DNA of 46,635 nt from an uncultured Bacteroidia bacterium (GTDB lineage Bacteria > Bacteroidota > Bacteroidia > Bacteroidales > UBA932). Position 1 is the stretch's first letter. Each line of letters begins with the position of its first letter. Location of the stretch: NCBI GenBank assembly GCA_902797435.1, contig CADBSV010000006.1:1-46635 (forward strand), given 5' to 3'. The notes under the pieces are model-generated. The model was not told the DNA's origin. It was given only the letters and a program-made list of their open reading frames with translations, and did no database searches. Shown in pieces: positions 1 to 9,579 of this stretch. The position numbers and the translations under genes are program-made.

Positions 1-1
1 C

Positions 2-334
2 ATTGCAGACGGCAACTATCCGCTTGCAAGCAAAACGGCCGATGCGGAAAAAATCTGGGTCTCGCTCAGCCCCGGACTCCCCACGGTAACCGACGTCCTG
101 GAAGCCCTCGAATCGGTAATCAACATCGAAGAGGCTACGGTGATGGAACCCTCTGAAGGCCCCGAGCCCGAAATCTTCAATGAATTTTGCGATATGCTGC
201 CCGGCCTCGAACTTCGCAGGCTCGGACGCTACGAGTTCTACGAAGAATGCAGCAAACCCTCGCTCCGGCTGGCCATCGCCACAGGTGAGCAGCGGACTTT
301 TGCCAATCTGCTGATAACGGTAGGCTGCGCATAA
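2..334 (+). CDS. fucU: FucU/RbsD-family sugar mutarotase, C-terminal part (5' truncated by window edge)
   Basis: The frame is open from base 2 and encodes about 110 residues with no start inside the window. The C-terminal third resembles L-fucose mutarotase FucU: an R-x-x-R-Y-x-FYE stretch followed by an 'AIATGEQRTFANLLITVG' segment that matches the FucU pattern 'IVITGERxxYGNILLxxG'. Known family members are cytoplasmic and interconvert alpha- and beta-anomers of L-fucose (FucU) or pyranose and furanose forms of ribose (RbsD). The FYE context and length favour FucU over RbsD. The catalytic histidine expected near the N-terminus lies outside the window. A 41 nt spacer separates it from the first susC, so it probably belongs to the same locus. 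That would hint at L-fucose or a similar deoxy sugar in the substrate, which is inference. Confidence 0.75.
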   Translation: MADGNYPLASKTADAEKIWVSLSPGLPTVTDVLEALESVINIEEATVMEPSEGPEPEIFNEFCDMLPGLELRRLGRYEFYEECSKPSLRLAIATGEQRTFANLLITVGCA

Positions 335-375
335 TTTTTCACAACCACATGTTATAACGATTAAATAACCGCAGA

Positions 376-3300
376 ATGAAAAAAACAGTCATTGCTTTCG
401 TTCTATTCCTGCTTGCATCAGTGGCGTTTGCCCAGGGTGGCAGGAAGATATCGGTGACGGGTACCGTTACCGACAGTCAGGGAACGGCACTGCCGGGTGC
501 GGTGATAATGGTTGACGGCAATACGGCAAGTGCAGTCACCACCCGTTCGGACGGAACCTACTCTATCTCAGTCGGAAAGACTGACGTCCTGCTCGTGTCA
601 ATGATGGGTTACAAAACGCAGGTGACCAGTGTCGCCGGCCGCCCGGTAATTGATTTTGTGCTTGAAGAAGATTCGACATTGCTGGAGGAGGCTATAGTTG
701 AGGTTGGTTATGGTGAGCAGCGGGTTGTCGATCTGACCGGCACCGTGAGCCGCGTGAAAGTAGATGATGTGATAAAGGCCCCGGTTGTATCGTTCGACCA
801 GGCCCTGCAGGGAAGAATCGCCGGCGTTCAGGTATCGTCTTCCGACGGTCAGCCGGGTTCTGACATGGAGATAGTGATTCGTGGCGCCAATTCGCTTACC
901 CAGAGCAATGCGCCTCTGTATGTCGTGGACGGATTCCCCATGGAAGACTTCTCCGCTTCCATGATTTCGTCTTCCGACATCGCTTCCATTACGGTGCTCA
1001 AGGATGCATCTTCCACAGCCATCTACGGTTCCCGCGCTGCCAACGGCGTAGTCATCATCGAAACCAAAAAGGGAAAGCAGGGCAAGCCTACCGTATCGTA
1101 TAACGGCATGATGGGTTTCCAGCAGGTTACCAGGCAGATGAATATGATGAACGCCTATGAGTTCGTGAAGTATCAGCTCGAAAGGACCACGACAGCCGAA
1201 AAGACCTACCTTACCGACAGGGGAATGACCCTTGAGGATTACCGCTCCGTGGATGCCGTGAACTGGCAGGACAAGGTGTTCCGCAACGCCCCTATCATGT
1301 CGCACAATGTCTCCATCATCGGCGGCAACAAGGATACCCGCTATTCCGTATCCGGGACCTATGCCGACCAGGAGGGCGTGGTAATCAATTCGGGATACCA
1401 GAAGGTTCAGGGACGTTTCGCCTTCGAGCAGAGACTCTCTGATAAGATGAGGTTCAAGGCGAACGCTTCCTACCTCGAAGACAAGACCTACGGTCAGACC
1501 TCTTCGTCGAGCCTCTCCACCAACAACTCCTACACGACCTACCTGATGTACCGTACATGGGCGTATAAACCCATACTTCTTGACAATCAGGACGTGGATG
1601 ACCTCTTCGACGACGACATCGCGGCGGCCGGCATTGCCAATACCGTCATGAACCCCGTCATCTCCAACAAGAACGAACTCATAAACAAGAGGGTCATCAA
1701 TTTCACCGCCAACGGCTCCCTGGAATACAATATCCTCGAAGACCTCAAGCTTGTCGTCCGCGGCGGCTATAACAAAAAGATTTCCAGGAACGAGGCTTTC
1801 TACAACTCAAAGACCTACCAGGGCTATTCTTCCGTAAACAACAGCAAGGACGTGAACGGTCTCTTCAACGAAAGGATCAACACTACATGGCTTAACGAGA
1901 ATACGCTCACATGGGCCAAGGTTTTCGACAATCACCGTTTCGACATCATGGGCGGTTTCTCGATGCAGGAAAACCGGACGACCCGTTTCGCATACACCGT
2001 AATCAAGGTTCCGGATGAGAGTCTCGGGCTCAGCGGCATGGACGAGGGTCTTCCCGAAACGGTTACCGCGCTTCTGAGCAGCAACCGTCTGATGTCGTTC
2101 ATCGGAAGGACCAACTATTCGTACAAGGGACGCTACCTTTTCACGGCATCGGTCCGCGGTGACGGCTCCTCGAAGTTCGTGAAGGGCAGACGCTGGGGAT
2201 TCTTCCCCTCCGGGGCCATCGCCTGGAGAATGGGTGAGGAAGACTTCATAAAGAAGCTCGGCTGGGTTGACGAATCGAAACTCCGCCTCAGTTACGGTGT
2301 TACCGGTAACAACAGGGTTGACGATTTCTCGGCATACGGCTCCCTGGTCGTAGGCGATTACTATGCAATAGGCAATTCCATAGCCGAAGCCATAACCACC
2401 GGCAACCTTGGAAACAGGGACCTGACCTGGGAGAGGACAACCCAGTGGGATCTCGGTTACGACCTCGGAGTGCTGGACAACCGCATCCGCTTTACGGCCG
2501 ACGTCTATCGCAAGGTAACCGACAATATGCTCCTGGACGCAAACGTTCCGTATTCCAGCGGCTACACGAGCATCTACAAGAACATAGGAAAGATCCGCAA
2601 CGACGGTCTGGAGCTCTCGCTCAGCACCGTCAACGTAAAGACGCGCAACTTCACCTGGACTTCCGACTTCAACATCAGCTTCAACCGTGACAAGGTTCTC
2701 GAGCTCTCCGAAGGCGAGGAGTCGCTCCTGTCGAAAGTAACCTTTACCGGAGACTTCAACAACACTTATCTGTACATCGCACAGGTAGGAAAGCCTGTCG
2801 CATCCTTCTATGGATATGTGTGGGACGGAGTCTATTCGCTCGACGACTTCGACGTGCTGCCCTCCGGTGCGTATGTGCTCAAGAACGGCGTCCCGTCCAA
2901 TGGCAATGCACGCGGCGAAATCAAGCCGGGTGACATCAAGTACAAGGACCTTAACGGTGACATGGAAGTAAATTCGATGGACCTTACCGCCATCGGCCGC
3001 GCCACTCCTGTGCATACCGGCGGCTTCAACAACAATTTCACCTACAAGGGTTTCGGACTGAGCGTCTTCTTCCAGTGGAGCTACGGAAACAAAATCATGA
3101 ACGCCAACAGGATTGTCTTCGAAGGCAACTTCAGCAACAGGAATATCAACCAGTTCCAGTCCTATGCGGACCGCTGGTCCATGGACAACCAGGACAGCAG
3201 GAACTTCCGCGTAGGAGGCCAGGGCCCTACGGGAATGTATTCCACAAGGACCCTCGAAGACGGTTCGTTCCTGAGGCTGAAAACGGTTCAGTTCAGCTAT

Positions 3301-3504
3301 ACGATTCCCGCCCGCCTTTCCTCGAAGATAGGCATAAAGGAGGCGAAGGTCTTCGTGTCGGGACAGAACCTCTTCACGCTTTCCTCCTATTCCGGGCTTG
3401 ACCCCGAAGTCTCCACAAGGCATTCCGCGCTTACGCCGGGATTCGATTACTCCGCGTACGCCAGGAACAAGATATTCACCGGTGGAATCAACATCACTTT
3501 TTAA
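376..3504 (+). CDS. SusC-like TonB-dependent outer-membrane glycan transporter (block A)
   Basis: This 1042-residue protein is an outer-membrane import channel that would pair with the SusD at 3517 and draw energy from TonB-ExbBD. It has an SPI signal peptide ending AFA|Q near residue 19. A carboxypeptidase-regulatory-like domain follows (about residues 24-100, 'GTVTDSQGTALPGA'). Next comes a plug domain (about 107-235) with 'VEVGYGEQR', 'DQALQGRIAGVQV', 'IRGANSL', 'PLYVVDGFP' and 'LKDASSTAIYGSRAANGV'. The remainder is a long 22-strand-type barrel ending in a terminal Phe ('INITF'). The chosen ATG gives a complete signal peptide. It is much closer to the block B SusC (9580) than to the block C SusC (33228), which suggests tandem duplication. 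The substrate cannot be read from the sequence. Confidence 0.97.
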   Translation: MKKTVIAFVLFLLASVAFAQGGRKISVTGTVTDSQGTALPGAVIMVDGNTASAVTTRSDGTYSISVGKTDVLLVSMMGYKTQVTSVAGRPVIDFVLEEDSTLLEEAIVEVGYGEQRVVDLTGTVSRVKVDDVIKAPVVSFDQALQGRIAGVQVSSSDGQPGSDMEIVIRGANSLTQSNAPLYVVDGFPMEDFSASMISSSDIASITVLKDASSTAIYGSRAANGVVIIETKKGKQGKPTVSYNGMMGFQQVTRQMNMMNAYEFVKYQLERTTTAEKTYLTDRGMTLEDYRSVDAVNWQDKVFRNAPIMSHNVSIIGGNKDTRYSVSGTYADQEGVVINSGYQKVQGRFAFEQRLSDKMRFKANASYLEDKTYGQTSSSSLSTNNSYTTYLMYRTWAYKPILLDNQDVDDLFDDDIAAAGIANTVMNPVISNKNELINKRVINFTANGSLEYNILEDLKLVVRGGYNKKISRNEAFYNSKTYQGYSSVNNSKDVNGLFNERINTTWLNENTLTWAKVFDNHRFDIMGGFSMQENRTTRFAYTVIKVPDESLGLSGMDEGLPETVTALLSSNRLMSFIGRTNYSYKGRYLFTASVRGDGSSKFVKGRRWGFFPSGAIAWRMGEEDFIKKLGWVDESKLRLSYGVTGNNRVDDFSAYGSLVVGDYYAIGNSIAEAITTGNLGNRDLTWERTTQWDLGYDLGVLDNRIRFTADVYRKVTDNMLLDANVPYSSGYTSIYKNIGKIRNDGLELSLSTVNVKTRNFTWTSDFNISFNRDKVLELSEGEESLLSKVTFTGDFNNTYLYIAQVGKPVASFYGYVWDGVYSLDDFDVLPSGAYVLKNGVPSNGNARGEIKPGDIKYKDLNGDMEVNSMDLTAIGRATPVHTGGFNNNFTYKGFGLSVFFQWSYGNKIMNANRIVFEGNFSNRNINQFQSYADRWSMDNQDSRNFRVGGQGPTGMYSTRTLEDGSFLRLKTVQFSYTIPARLSSKIGIKEAKVFVSGQNLFTLSSYSGLDPEVSTRHSALTPGFDYSAYARNKIFTGGINITF

Positions 3505-3516
3505 CAACTCTGCAGT

Positions 3517-5106
3517 ATGAAACACATGAAAGATTATCTGATGACCATGGCAGTTTCGCTGCTGGTCTGTTCGTGCAGTTTCCTCGATACCGCCCCCGAG
3601 GATTTCGTAAGTCCGGAGGGCTATTACAAGACTGCCGAACAATTGGAAAGTGCCCTGCTCGGCGTTTATGCAGTAATGTCCACGAGCCCCTTGTATTGCA
3701 ACAACATGCTTGGGCGTATGGGCCTGGATGCCGATCTGGGGTATGAGCACTACAGCACCGACAAGTCGGGCGTAGGCTATTACGACGCTTCTCCTTCCGA
3801 TGTAAAAGTTACCAACTACTGGAAGAACCTCTATAACGGCATAGACAGGGCGAACCTGCTTCTGGAGAATCTCGACCGTCCCGAAATGGACGAGACGAGA
3901 AGGGCGCAGATACGTGCCGAGGCCTTGTTCCTCAGGGCATATTATCATTTCCTTCTCGTGGTGCGCTACGGCGACGTTCCGCTCAAACTGAGCGCAACGC
4001 GTTCGGCCGAGAAGAAGGAGCTTCAGGTTCCACAGTCGGCAAGGCGCGATGTCTATCTGAAAATAATCGCCGATTTGGAGGAAGCGGCCCCCGTTCTTCC
4101 GGATGCCGCCGACGTTAAGTACGGCGAAAGGGCGAGCAAGTCGGCCGCCTATGGCATTCTGGCCAGGGTATGCCTTAACATGGCAGGCTATCCTCTGTAT
4201 GAAGAGGGCATGCATGCCAAGGCGAAACAGGCGGCGGAGACGGTCATTTCCTTTGGATTCCACGAACTGAACCCCTCCTATGAGGATGTTTTCAGAAAAC
4301 TCATCCAGGACGAATACGACATAAAGGAGAGTATCTTCGAAGTGGGATTCTGGGGTACCGATACCGGCACTTACACTACCGTGGCAGGTATGGTAGGCCG
4401 CAACAACGGCATCTATTTCAACAATTCCACTTATTCCGAAGTGGGAATTTCCATAGGCTGCCTGCGGGCCAACGAGTATTATTACAATCTGTTCGAACCG
4501 GGTGACCTGCGCCGCGACTGGACAATCGCCGATTTTCAGTACGAAAGCGACGGAACCATTTCGGCCACCGTTCCTGCCGTTTGGGAGCGCTGCTGCGGCA
4601 AATTCCGCAGGACCCTCGAACTCAATACTCCTAAATCCAAGGACAAGACATCCACGAATTTCCCGATACTGCGGTATTCCGACGTGCTGCTGATGTATGC
4701 CGAAGCGGTGGCTGCGGACGAAACCAATAACAACGCCTCCGACCTTGCAAAGGCTTACGAATATGTCAATCAGGTCCGCAGGCGCGGTTTCGGCCAGCCG
4801 ATCTACACCCCGAACGCCGCTATCGACGCTGTAAATGAAGGCAAGGGAGCTCTTCTCGACCTCGTGAAGGACGAGAGGGCCAGGGAACTCGGCTACGAGC
4901 TTACCCGCAAGGATGATATCGTGCGGTGGGGAGAGTTCTACCGCAGGATGCAGTATCTGAAGGGCACTGTTCCCGCCGGTTCAACTTCATATCTTGAATC
5001 CGCCAGGGAGTATTATGGCGGAGTCCAGTCAAGGGATTTCGTCTGGCCCATTCCTTCTTATGAGATTGGCGTCAATCGTAGCCTTGTGCAGAATCAGGGA
5101 TGGTAA
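3517..5106 (+). CDS. SusD/RagB-like surface glycan-binding lipoprotein (block A)
   Basis: This 529-residue lipoprotein forms the lid of the SusCD transporter and binds glycan at the cell surface. The lipobox LVCSC places the acylated Cys at residue 20, followed by the usual 'FLDT' SusD N-terminus. TPR-like helices carry the family signature 'RAEALFLRAYYHF', and 'NQVRRRGFG' and 'ERARELGYELTRKDDIVRWG' are present further along. The C-terminus 'VWPIPSYEIGVNRSLVQNQGW' (split here as WPIPSYE and NQGW) is typical of the family. It starts 12 nt after susC, and exactly the same gap occurs in block B. Aligned segments are clearly paralogous to the SusDs at 12718 and 36338. Confidence 0.96.
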   Translation: MKHMKDYLMTMAVSLLVCSCSFLDTAPEDFVSPEGYYKTAEQLESALLGVYAVMSTSPLYCNNMLGRMGLDADLGYEHYSTDKSGVGYYDASPSDVKVTNYWKNLYNGIDRANLLLENLDRPEMDETRRAQIRAEALFLRAYYHFLLVVRYGDVPLKLSATRSAEKKELQVPQSARRDVYLKIIADLEEAAPVLPDAADVKYGERASKSAAYGILARVCLNMAGYPLYEEGMHAKAKQAAETVISFGFHELNPSYEDVFRKLIQDEYDIKESIFEVGFWGTDTGTYTTVAGMVGRNNGIYFNNSTYSEVGISIGCLRANEYYYNLFEPGDLRRDWTIADFQYESDGTISATVPAVWERCCGKFRRTLELNTPKSKDKTSTNFPILRYSDVLLMYAEAVAADETNNNASDLAKAYEYVNQVRRRGFGQPIYTPNAAIDAVNEGKGALLDLVKDERARELGYELTRKDDIVRWGEFYRRMQYLKGTVPAGSTSYLESAREYYGGVQSRDFVWPIPSYEIGVNRSLVQNQGW

Positions 5107-5122
5107 TTAACAGTCATTTGTC

Positions 5123-6121
5123 ATGAGAAACAACAACATCATATTTATGGTTTCGTTGCTGGCACTCACCCTTACCGGGTGCGGCTTCAACGATGATTAT
5201 GCTTTGGTCTCGCCTGACGAATTCAAAGTAGAGGCGCCGGCCACCGTGAAGGTGGGTGAACCGGTCAGTTTCGAAATCGCTGGCGACCCCGACCTCATAA
5301 TGTTCTATTCCGGAGAATTCGGACACCTCTACGAGAACCGCAACAAGGATATCCTCTACGAGGCCACGATGACCATGTCGTTCGAGACGGAAACCTCCAG
5401 CGTGGAGACTCCGGGAATGAATCCTGCGAAGGTGCCCCTTCTGATTTCTTCCGATTTTTCCGGCGAATACACGAAAGAGGCGGTAGAGGCCGCCACGTGG
5501 ACCGACATTTCCGACAAGTTCAACTGGCCCACCGGCCAGGGTGAAAAGATTGCTTCGGGCGAAGTCGAGATGAAGGACCTGTTCCCCGACGAGAGTACGC
5601 CCATCTACCTCATGTTCGATTACAAGGTGGAAGCTTTCTCCGGTGAAAACGGCCGTGTGCAGTGGTATATCCGCAATCTTTACATCAATGGCGGAACCGA
5701 ACTGGGAATAAGCGAACTGTATAATCTCTATACCTGCGGCTGGCACATCGTCCCGATAGAGAACTATGATGCCAACACTTCGCTTCCGCAAATGCCGACG
5801 GCGACCAATTTCAGGCTGCAGCTCCGTACGCAGTTCAAGCCTGCGGTAGATATCGAATACGCTGCTGTCTCCGCCCCCATCATTCCCGCTTCCAGCGTCA
5901 ATGTGGGCTGGGACAAGGGAATTCCGATAAAGGCATTCTCCGACCCGCAGATGAAGAGTTACACCTATTCCTACGATGAACCGGGCGAGTACGTCGTGAC
6001 CTTCGTTGCCACGAACGCAAACATGAACGGTCAGAAGAGCGTGGCCCGCGACATTAAAATCAAGGTGGTGCAGGACGAAGGAAGCATCACTTCTCCAACA
6101 TTCAACGAGTGGACTGAATAA
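5123..6121 (+). CDS. DUF5017-like surface lipoprotein, probable glycan-binding protein (block A)
   Basis: This 332-residue lipoprotein has an SPII signal peptide with Cys20 (LTLTGC). The body shows the signature shared by all five such domains in this window: a 'DPDLIMFYSGE' strand, then 'SSDFSGEYTKEAVEAATW' plus 'DIS', then a C-terminal PKD/Ig-like strand set with 'PGEYVVTFVATN' and 'IKIKVVQDEGS'. I recognise this as resembling DUF5017, found in Bacteroidota PUL lipoproteins. Its position directly after susD, 16 nt downstream, is where SusE/SusF-type surface glycan-binding proteins sit. No catalytic motif is visible. Glycan binding is inferred from position and localisation, not from a binding motif. 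Confidence 0.8.
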   Translation: MRNNNIIFMVSLLALTLTGCGFNDDYALVSPDEFKVEAPATVKVGEPVSFEIAGDPDLIMFYSGEFGHLYENRNKDILYEATMTMSFETETSSVETPGMNPAKVPLLISSDFSGEYTKEAVEAATWTDISDKFNWPTGQGEKIASGEVEMKDLFPDESTPIYLMFDYKVEAFSGENGRVQWYIRNLYINGGTELGISELYNLYTCGWHIVPIENYDANTSLPQMPTATNFRLQLRTQFKPAVDIEYAAVSAPIIPASSVNVGWDKGIPIKAFSDPQMKSYTYSYDEPGEYVVTFVATNANMNGQKSVARDIKIKVVQDEGSITSPTFNEWTE

Positions 6122-6132
6122 TGCTGTTAGTT

Positions 6133-7908
6133 ATGAAAAAGACCATATTGTTATTCATATCCGTCCTGCTTGCGGCCGTGGGCTGCAAGGAGTCCTTCCA
6201 GCCGTACGGCGACACCCTGCACTCGTATTCATTCACGGCGACGGGCGTCCCCATCGCAAGGTCCGTCATCGCCGGAACCGATACGGTGCTTTCCGTTACC
6301 TGGAGCGACAAAGATAAAATCGGCATATATGGAAAGGGAGCCTCTGAGGGGAACAATTATTCCTACAACGTGATTCCCGATGAGGAAGATGCCACGAAAT
6401 GCCTTCTCGTGCCTTCGGAAAAGGGAATGGTGTTCCCATATTCCTCCCAGGGGCAGTCGTTCTACGCATATCATCCCTACAGTGCGGAAACGGGTTTCGG
6501 GCCAGACAAGGCTCCCATAACCGTTCCGGCTGCTCAGACCCAGAAAAAAGCCGGAGACAGGAGTCATCTTTCCGACCTGCTTTTCTTCAAGTCCGAGCCG
6601 GTTAACCTCGCCGGAGAGGAAACTGTGGACTTCCGTTTCCACAGCATCCTGTCCATCGTTCAGCTGAAACTCAAGATGGCCGACGGCGCGCCCGATGTCA
6701 AAATCAAGAGCATAGGGCTGCAGTCGTCAGAGAGCAATCTGGCGCTGAGCGGCCTGGTGGACCTGACATCCCAAAGCGATGCCATTTCCGCTACGGAGGG
6801 TTCAAAGGAGATTGTCCTCGGATTCGAGGAGCCGGTTACCCTGAACGCCTCTACGTTCAAGTCCGTCTATCTGGTGGTGGCCCCCGGACATCATGGGGAC
6901 GGCCAGCTCTCACTGGCGGTGACGGCTTCCGACAATTCCGTGAATACCATAGCCCTGCCTGCCGTAACGTTCAAGCCTGGAGCCAATTATATCCAGGAGG
7001 TGAGCGTCGGTCTTGACGGGTTCGTTCTTTCCGAAACCCTGGAAGTGGTGGCTGACAAGACGGTCGTGGCGGCGGGCGAAAGCATCCGCTTCTCCCTGCA
7101 GGGCCGTGCCGACAAGATAGTGTTCTGGTCGGGAGAAGAGCATCACAACTATACTTTCTACAAGGACGGACGCACCGTTCTGACAGATGTGAAGATGGCA
7201 TTCAAGACCTACCTGCAGGCAGGTGGGCAGAACACGCCTCTGAAGGTCAAATTCTCCACCGACTTCAACGGGGCATCCTCGGAAGAAGCCATCCTGAATG
7301 CGACGTGGACCGATATTTCTTCCCTCTTCACCTTCGCTACGGACTGCTCTGCCTCTACGATGCCCGGCAACAAAGACAATTTCGTCTCTTCCGGAAAGGC
7401 CGACATAACCGCAGCGTTCGGTGAAAAGGAGAGCGGATATGTCTGCTTCTTCTATCATATCGACGCCTTCAATTCGACGCTCAACAACGGACGCACCCAG
7501 GCGTATGTTGCCGACATCGTAGTTGATGACGAGTATCAGGAAGACGTATCTAACCTCTACACCCAGGATGAAGACAGCGGCAACATTACCCTTCTTGCGG
7601 GTGAATCCTATGATTCCGACGGCACCAAGCCCACCAAAACCGCAGCCGTGGGCATCAGGTTCAATTCCACCTTCAAGCCTTCTTCCGAAAGGAACGCCTA
7701 TGCGTTCACTACGCTCATCTCGCGGCGCCAGATAAACGTAGGCGATGATACCGGAGAACAGGTGAAGGATATTGAAGGCAGCATGCCGTCAGAGTGGACT
7801 TACACCTTCACGACACCCGGAGAGTACGAGGTGGTGTTCGAGGTGCTCTACAAGACACTGTCCGGCGATAAGGAGGAAACAATCAAATTTGACATCACCG
7901 TTCAATGA
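6133..7908 (+). CDS. Fimbrillin-like + DUF5017-like two-domain lipoprotein (block A)
   Basis: The protein is 591 residues from ATG 6133. An upstream ATG at 6121 overlaps the previous stop (TAATG), but starting at 6133 gives a clean lipoprotein signal with Cys18 (LAAVGC). Residues of about 25-295 resemble the fimbrillin/Mfa-like fold: an N-terminal 'W-x-D-K-D-K-I-G-I' strand, then 'FYAYHPYS', 'ITVPAAQTQ', and a final 'LPAVTFKPGANY'. Residues of about 300-591 are a second DUF5017-like domain with 'IVFWSGEEHHNY', 'FSTDFNG', 'ILNATWTDIS' and a C-terminal 'TPGEYEVVFE'. The fusion of a pilin-type domain to a PUL-type binding domain suggests a surface glycan-binding protein rather than a fimbrial subunit. 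This is inference. Confidence 0.78.
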   Translation: MKKTILLFISVLLAAVGCKESFQPYGDTLHSYSFTATGVPIARSVIAGTDTVLSVTWSDKDKIGIYGKGASEGNNYSYNVIPDEEDATKCLLVPSEKGMVFPYSSQGQSFYAYHPYSAETGFGPDKAPITVPAAQTQKKAGDRSHLSDLLFFKSEPVNLAGEETVDFRFHSILSIVQLKLKMADGAPDVKIKSIGLQSSESNLALSGLVDLTSQSDAISATEGSKEIVLGFEEPVTLNASTFKSVYLVVAPGHHGDGQLSLAVTASDNSVNTIALPAVTFKPGANYIQEVSVGLDGFVLSETLEVVADKTVVAAGESIRFSLQGRADKIVFWSGEEHHNYTFYKDGRTVLTDVKMAFKTYLQAGGQNTPLKVKFSTDFNGASSEEAILNATWTDISSLFTFATDCSASTMPGNKDNFVSSGKADITAAFGEKESGYVCFFYHIDAFNSTLNNGRTQAYVADIVVDDEYQEDVSNLYTQDEDSGNITLLAGESYDSDGTKPTKTAAVGIRFNSTFKPSSERNAYAFTTLISRRQINVGDDTGEQVKDIEGSMPSEWTYTFTTPGEYEVVFEVLYKTLSGDKEETIKFDITVQ

Positions 7909-9563
7909 GAATACCTTTCTCCCGGTTAATAGTTTTATCGGTTCTTTCTGTCCTGCCGTTTTCCTGTTCCAAGAATCCGGCAGGGCAGGACAGACCTGTA
8001 GAGGTTGCGCCCGGGGATAAGACCGAGCCCGTTTGGACAGGCGTCCTGCCTGAGGATGAGATACAGGTTCAGGGCGAACTCATAGACATAAGGACAGTCT
8101 ATAGCACCTCGGAGCTTGCGGCCTTCCCCCAGAACGACAAGTACCAGTTCGGTGCCGATGCGAGGCTCGCCTGCGGAGGCAGTCCGCAATGCGCGGTCAG
8201 CCTTGTGGATTATCCCGGCCCGGAATGGGTGCGGGCGGGTGGCCAGGCCATAATCTTCATAGCTTCGGAATTTATCGATCTTCAGGACGAGGACTGGGTT
8301 TATACGGAGAAATCCTTCCGGATAAAGGAACTTGTATATTATATCCACCGTTATGCGGGTTCCTCCCAGAAGGAGGGCGTAAAGATTCCCCGTCCCGGAA
8401 AAACGACATGTCCCGTAATGGTCATCGGGCCTAAGGTTACTGTCAACAACACTCCGGTCTATGGTACCATAATAACCAAGTCGGCCTCCCCGAGGGCATC
8501 CTCGAAAATCAACAATGCAACCTTCGTCATCCTGCCCGACGGCAGTTACATGGCTTCGTGCACCGGAAGCGAGGGGGATGCGGGGCCGAGGATGTTCCTC
8601 TCCACCGACAAGGGGCTAACTTGGAAACCCCATGGCAGTTACAGCCTCGCCACGAACAGGATAGCCAACATGTACAGCTTCTTCATCCATGAAGGGGCCC
8701 TCTACATGATGGGGCTTGGAGACAAGCATACCAACCTTTATATAGTAAAATCCACCGACGGAGGAAAAACCTGGACGGTGCCTTCCGACAAGAAGCACGG
8801 GCTCATACTCCAGGGAGTGTTCCATTCGGCCAGCGTTCCCGTCCTTGTGAGCGGAGGAAGGCTGTGGCGTACGTGCGAGATGTATGCCGAGTCCAGCACG
8901 GAGAAGTATCCTTTCATGGTATCGGCTCCAGTGGATGCGGACCTTCTCGACTCCGGCAGCTGGCAGCAGACGGAAGTGTTCAAGGATACCAAGTTCAAGG
9001 TTTCCGGGTTCACCATTTCCGGAATGACTGAGGGCAATGCCGTGGCAGGCCCCGACGGGACGGTGTACAATTTCCTGCGCGGCAATGCCACCAAGACGAG
9101 CGCCTATGCGGCAAGGCTCAAGGTTACCGGCACCACAGGCCTCGGCCTTGCACCCGAAAAATACTGCGTCAATTTCCCCGGCGGCGGAAAGAAGTTCACC
9201 ATCCGTTACGATTCCGCGAGCCGCAGATACTATTCACTCACCAATCCCGATACCGACTACCCCGCGGACGGAAAGCTCCGTCATGCCGGCATGGATGCCG
9301 ACCTTAGCCACAGCCTGATGCGCAACCGTCTCGTGCTGCTGAGCTCGGAAGACCTTGTGAACTGGAAGGTGGTGAAGAATGACATACTCTATAATCCCGA
9401 TCCGTATTTCCACGGGTTCCAGTACTGTGACTGGGATTTTGACGGAGAAGACATAGTGGGGGTCATCCGCATGGCCTGCCCTGAGAGCAGGGGACTCCCA
9501 ATAAGGCAGCACGATGCCAATATGCTGTCGTTCATACGGATTCCGTCATTCAGGCAATTGTAA
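7905..9563 (+). CDS. Sialidase-fold (BNR/Asp-box) surface lipoprotein, candidate glycan-cleaving enzyme (block A)
   Basis: This 552-residue lipoprotein starts in an ATGA overlap with the gene before it. Lipobox LPFSC gives acylated Cys21. A short N-terminal module includes 'GELIDIRT' (57-64). The propeller carries two clear Asp-boxes, STDKGLTW (233-240) and STDGGKTW (283-290). Other blocks shared with the paralogues at 17141 and 44439 are 'TEGNAVAGPDG' (375-385), 'FPGGGKKFTIRYD' (424-436), 'NRLVLLSS', 'DPYFHGFQYCDW' (499-510) and 'RGLPIRQHDAN' (529-539). Invariant Glu, Arg, Lys, His and Asp in these blocks could form an active site. The FRIP/RIP motif of true GH33 sialidases is not seen, so sialidase activity should not be assumed. 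Confidence 0.8.
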   Translation: MRIPFSRLIVLSVLSVLPFSCSKNPAGQDRPVEVAPGDKTEPVWTGVLPEDEIQVQGELIDIRTVYSTSELAAFPQNDKYQFGADARLACGGSPQCAVSLVDYPGPEWVRAGGQAIIFIASEFIDLQDEDWVYTEKSFRIKELVYYIHRYAGSSQKEGVKIPRPGKTTCPVMVIGPKVTVNNTPVYGTIITKSASPRASSKINNATFVILPDGSYMASCTGSEGDAGPRMFLSTDKGLTWKPHGSYSLATNRIANMYSFFIHEGALYMMGLGDKHTNLYIVKSTDGGKTWTVPSDKKHGLILQGVFHSASVPVLVSGGRLWRTCEMYAESSTEKYPFMVSAPVDADLLDSGSWQQTEVFKDTKFKVSGFTISGMTEGNAVAGPDGTVYNFLRGNATKTSAYAARLKVTGTTGLGLAPEKYCVNFPGGGKKFTIRYDSASRRYYSLTNPDTDYPADGKLRHAGMDADLSHSLMRNRLVLLSSEDLVNWKVVKNDILYNPDPYFHGFQYCDWDFDGEDIVGVIRMACPESRGLPIRQHDANMLSFIRIPSFRQL

Positions 9564-9579
9564 TGAATCTGAAAAGTTT

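Noticed and set aside
335-375. Promoter of the Bacteroides type (TTTG and TAnnTTTG boxes) before the first susC
   Set aside because: The short AT-rich spacer has no convincing match to either box.
1807-4263. 818-codon minus-strand open frame over block A susC/susD
   Set aside because: Same shadow effect; no recognisable motif, and it crosses two clear genes.
7905-9563. Calling the BNR proteins true GH33 sialidases
   Set aside because: The FRIP/RIP motif ahead of the first Asp-box is not visible and only two clear Asp-boxes are present. The fold is likely, but the activity is not shown.
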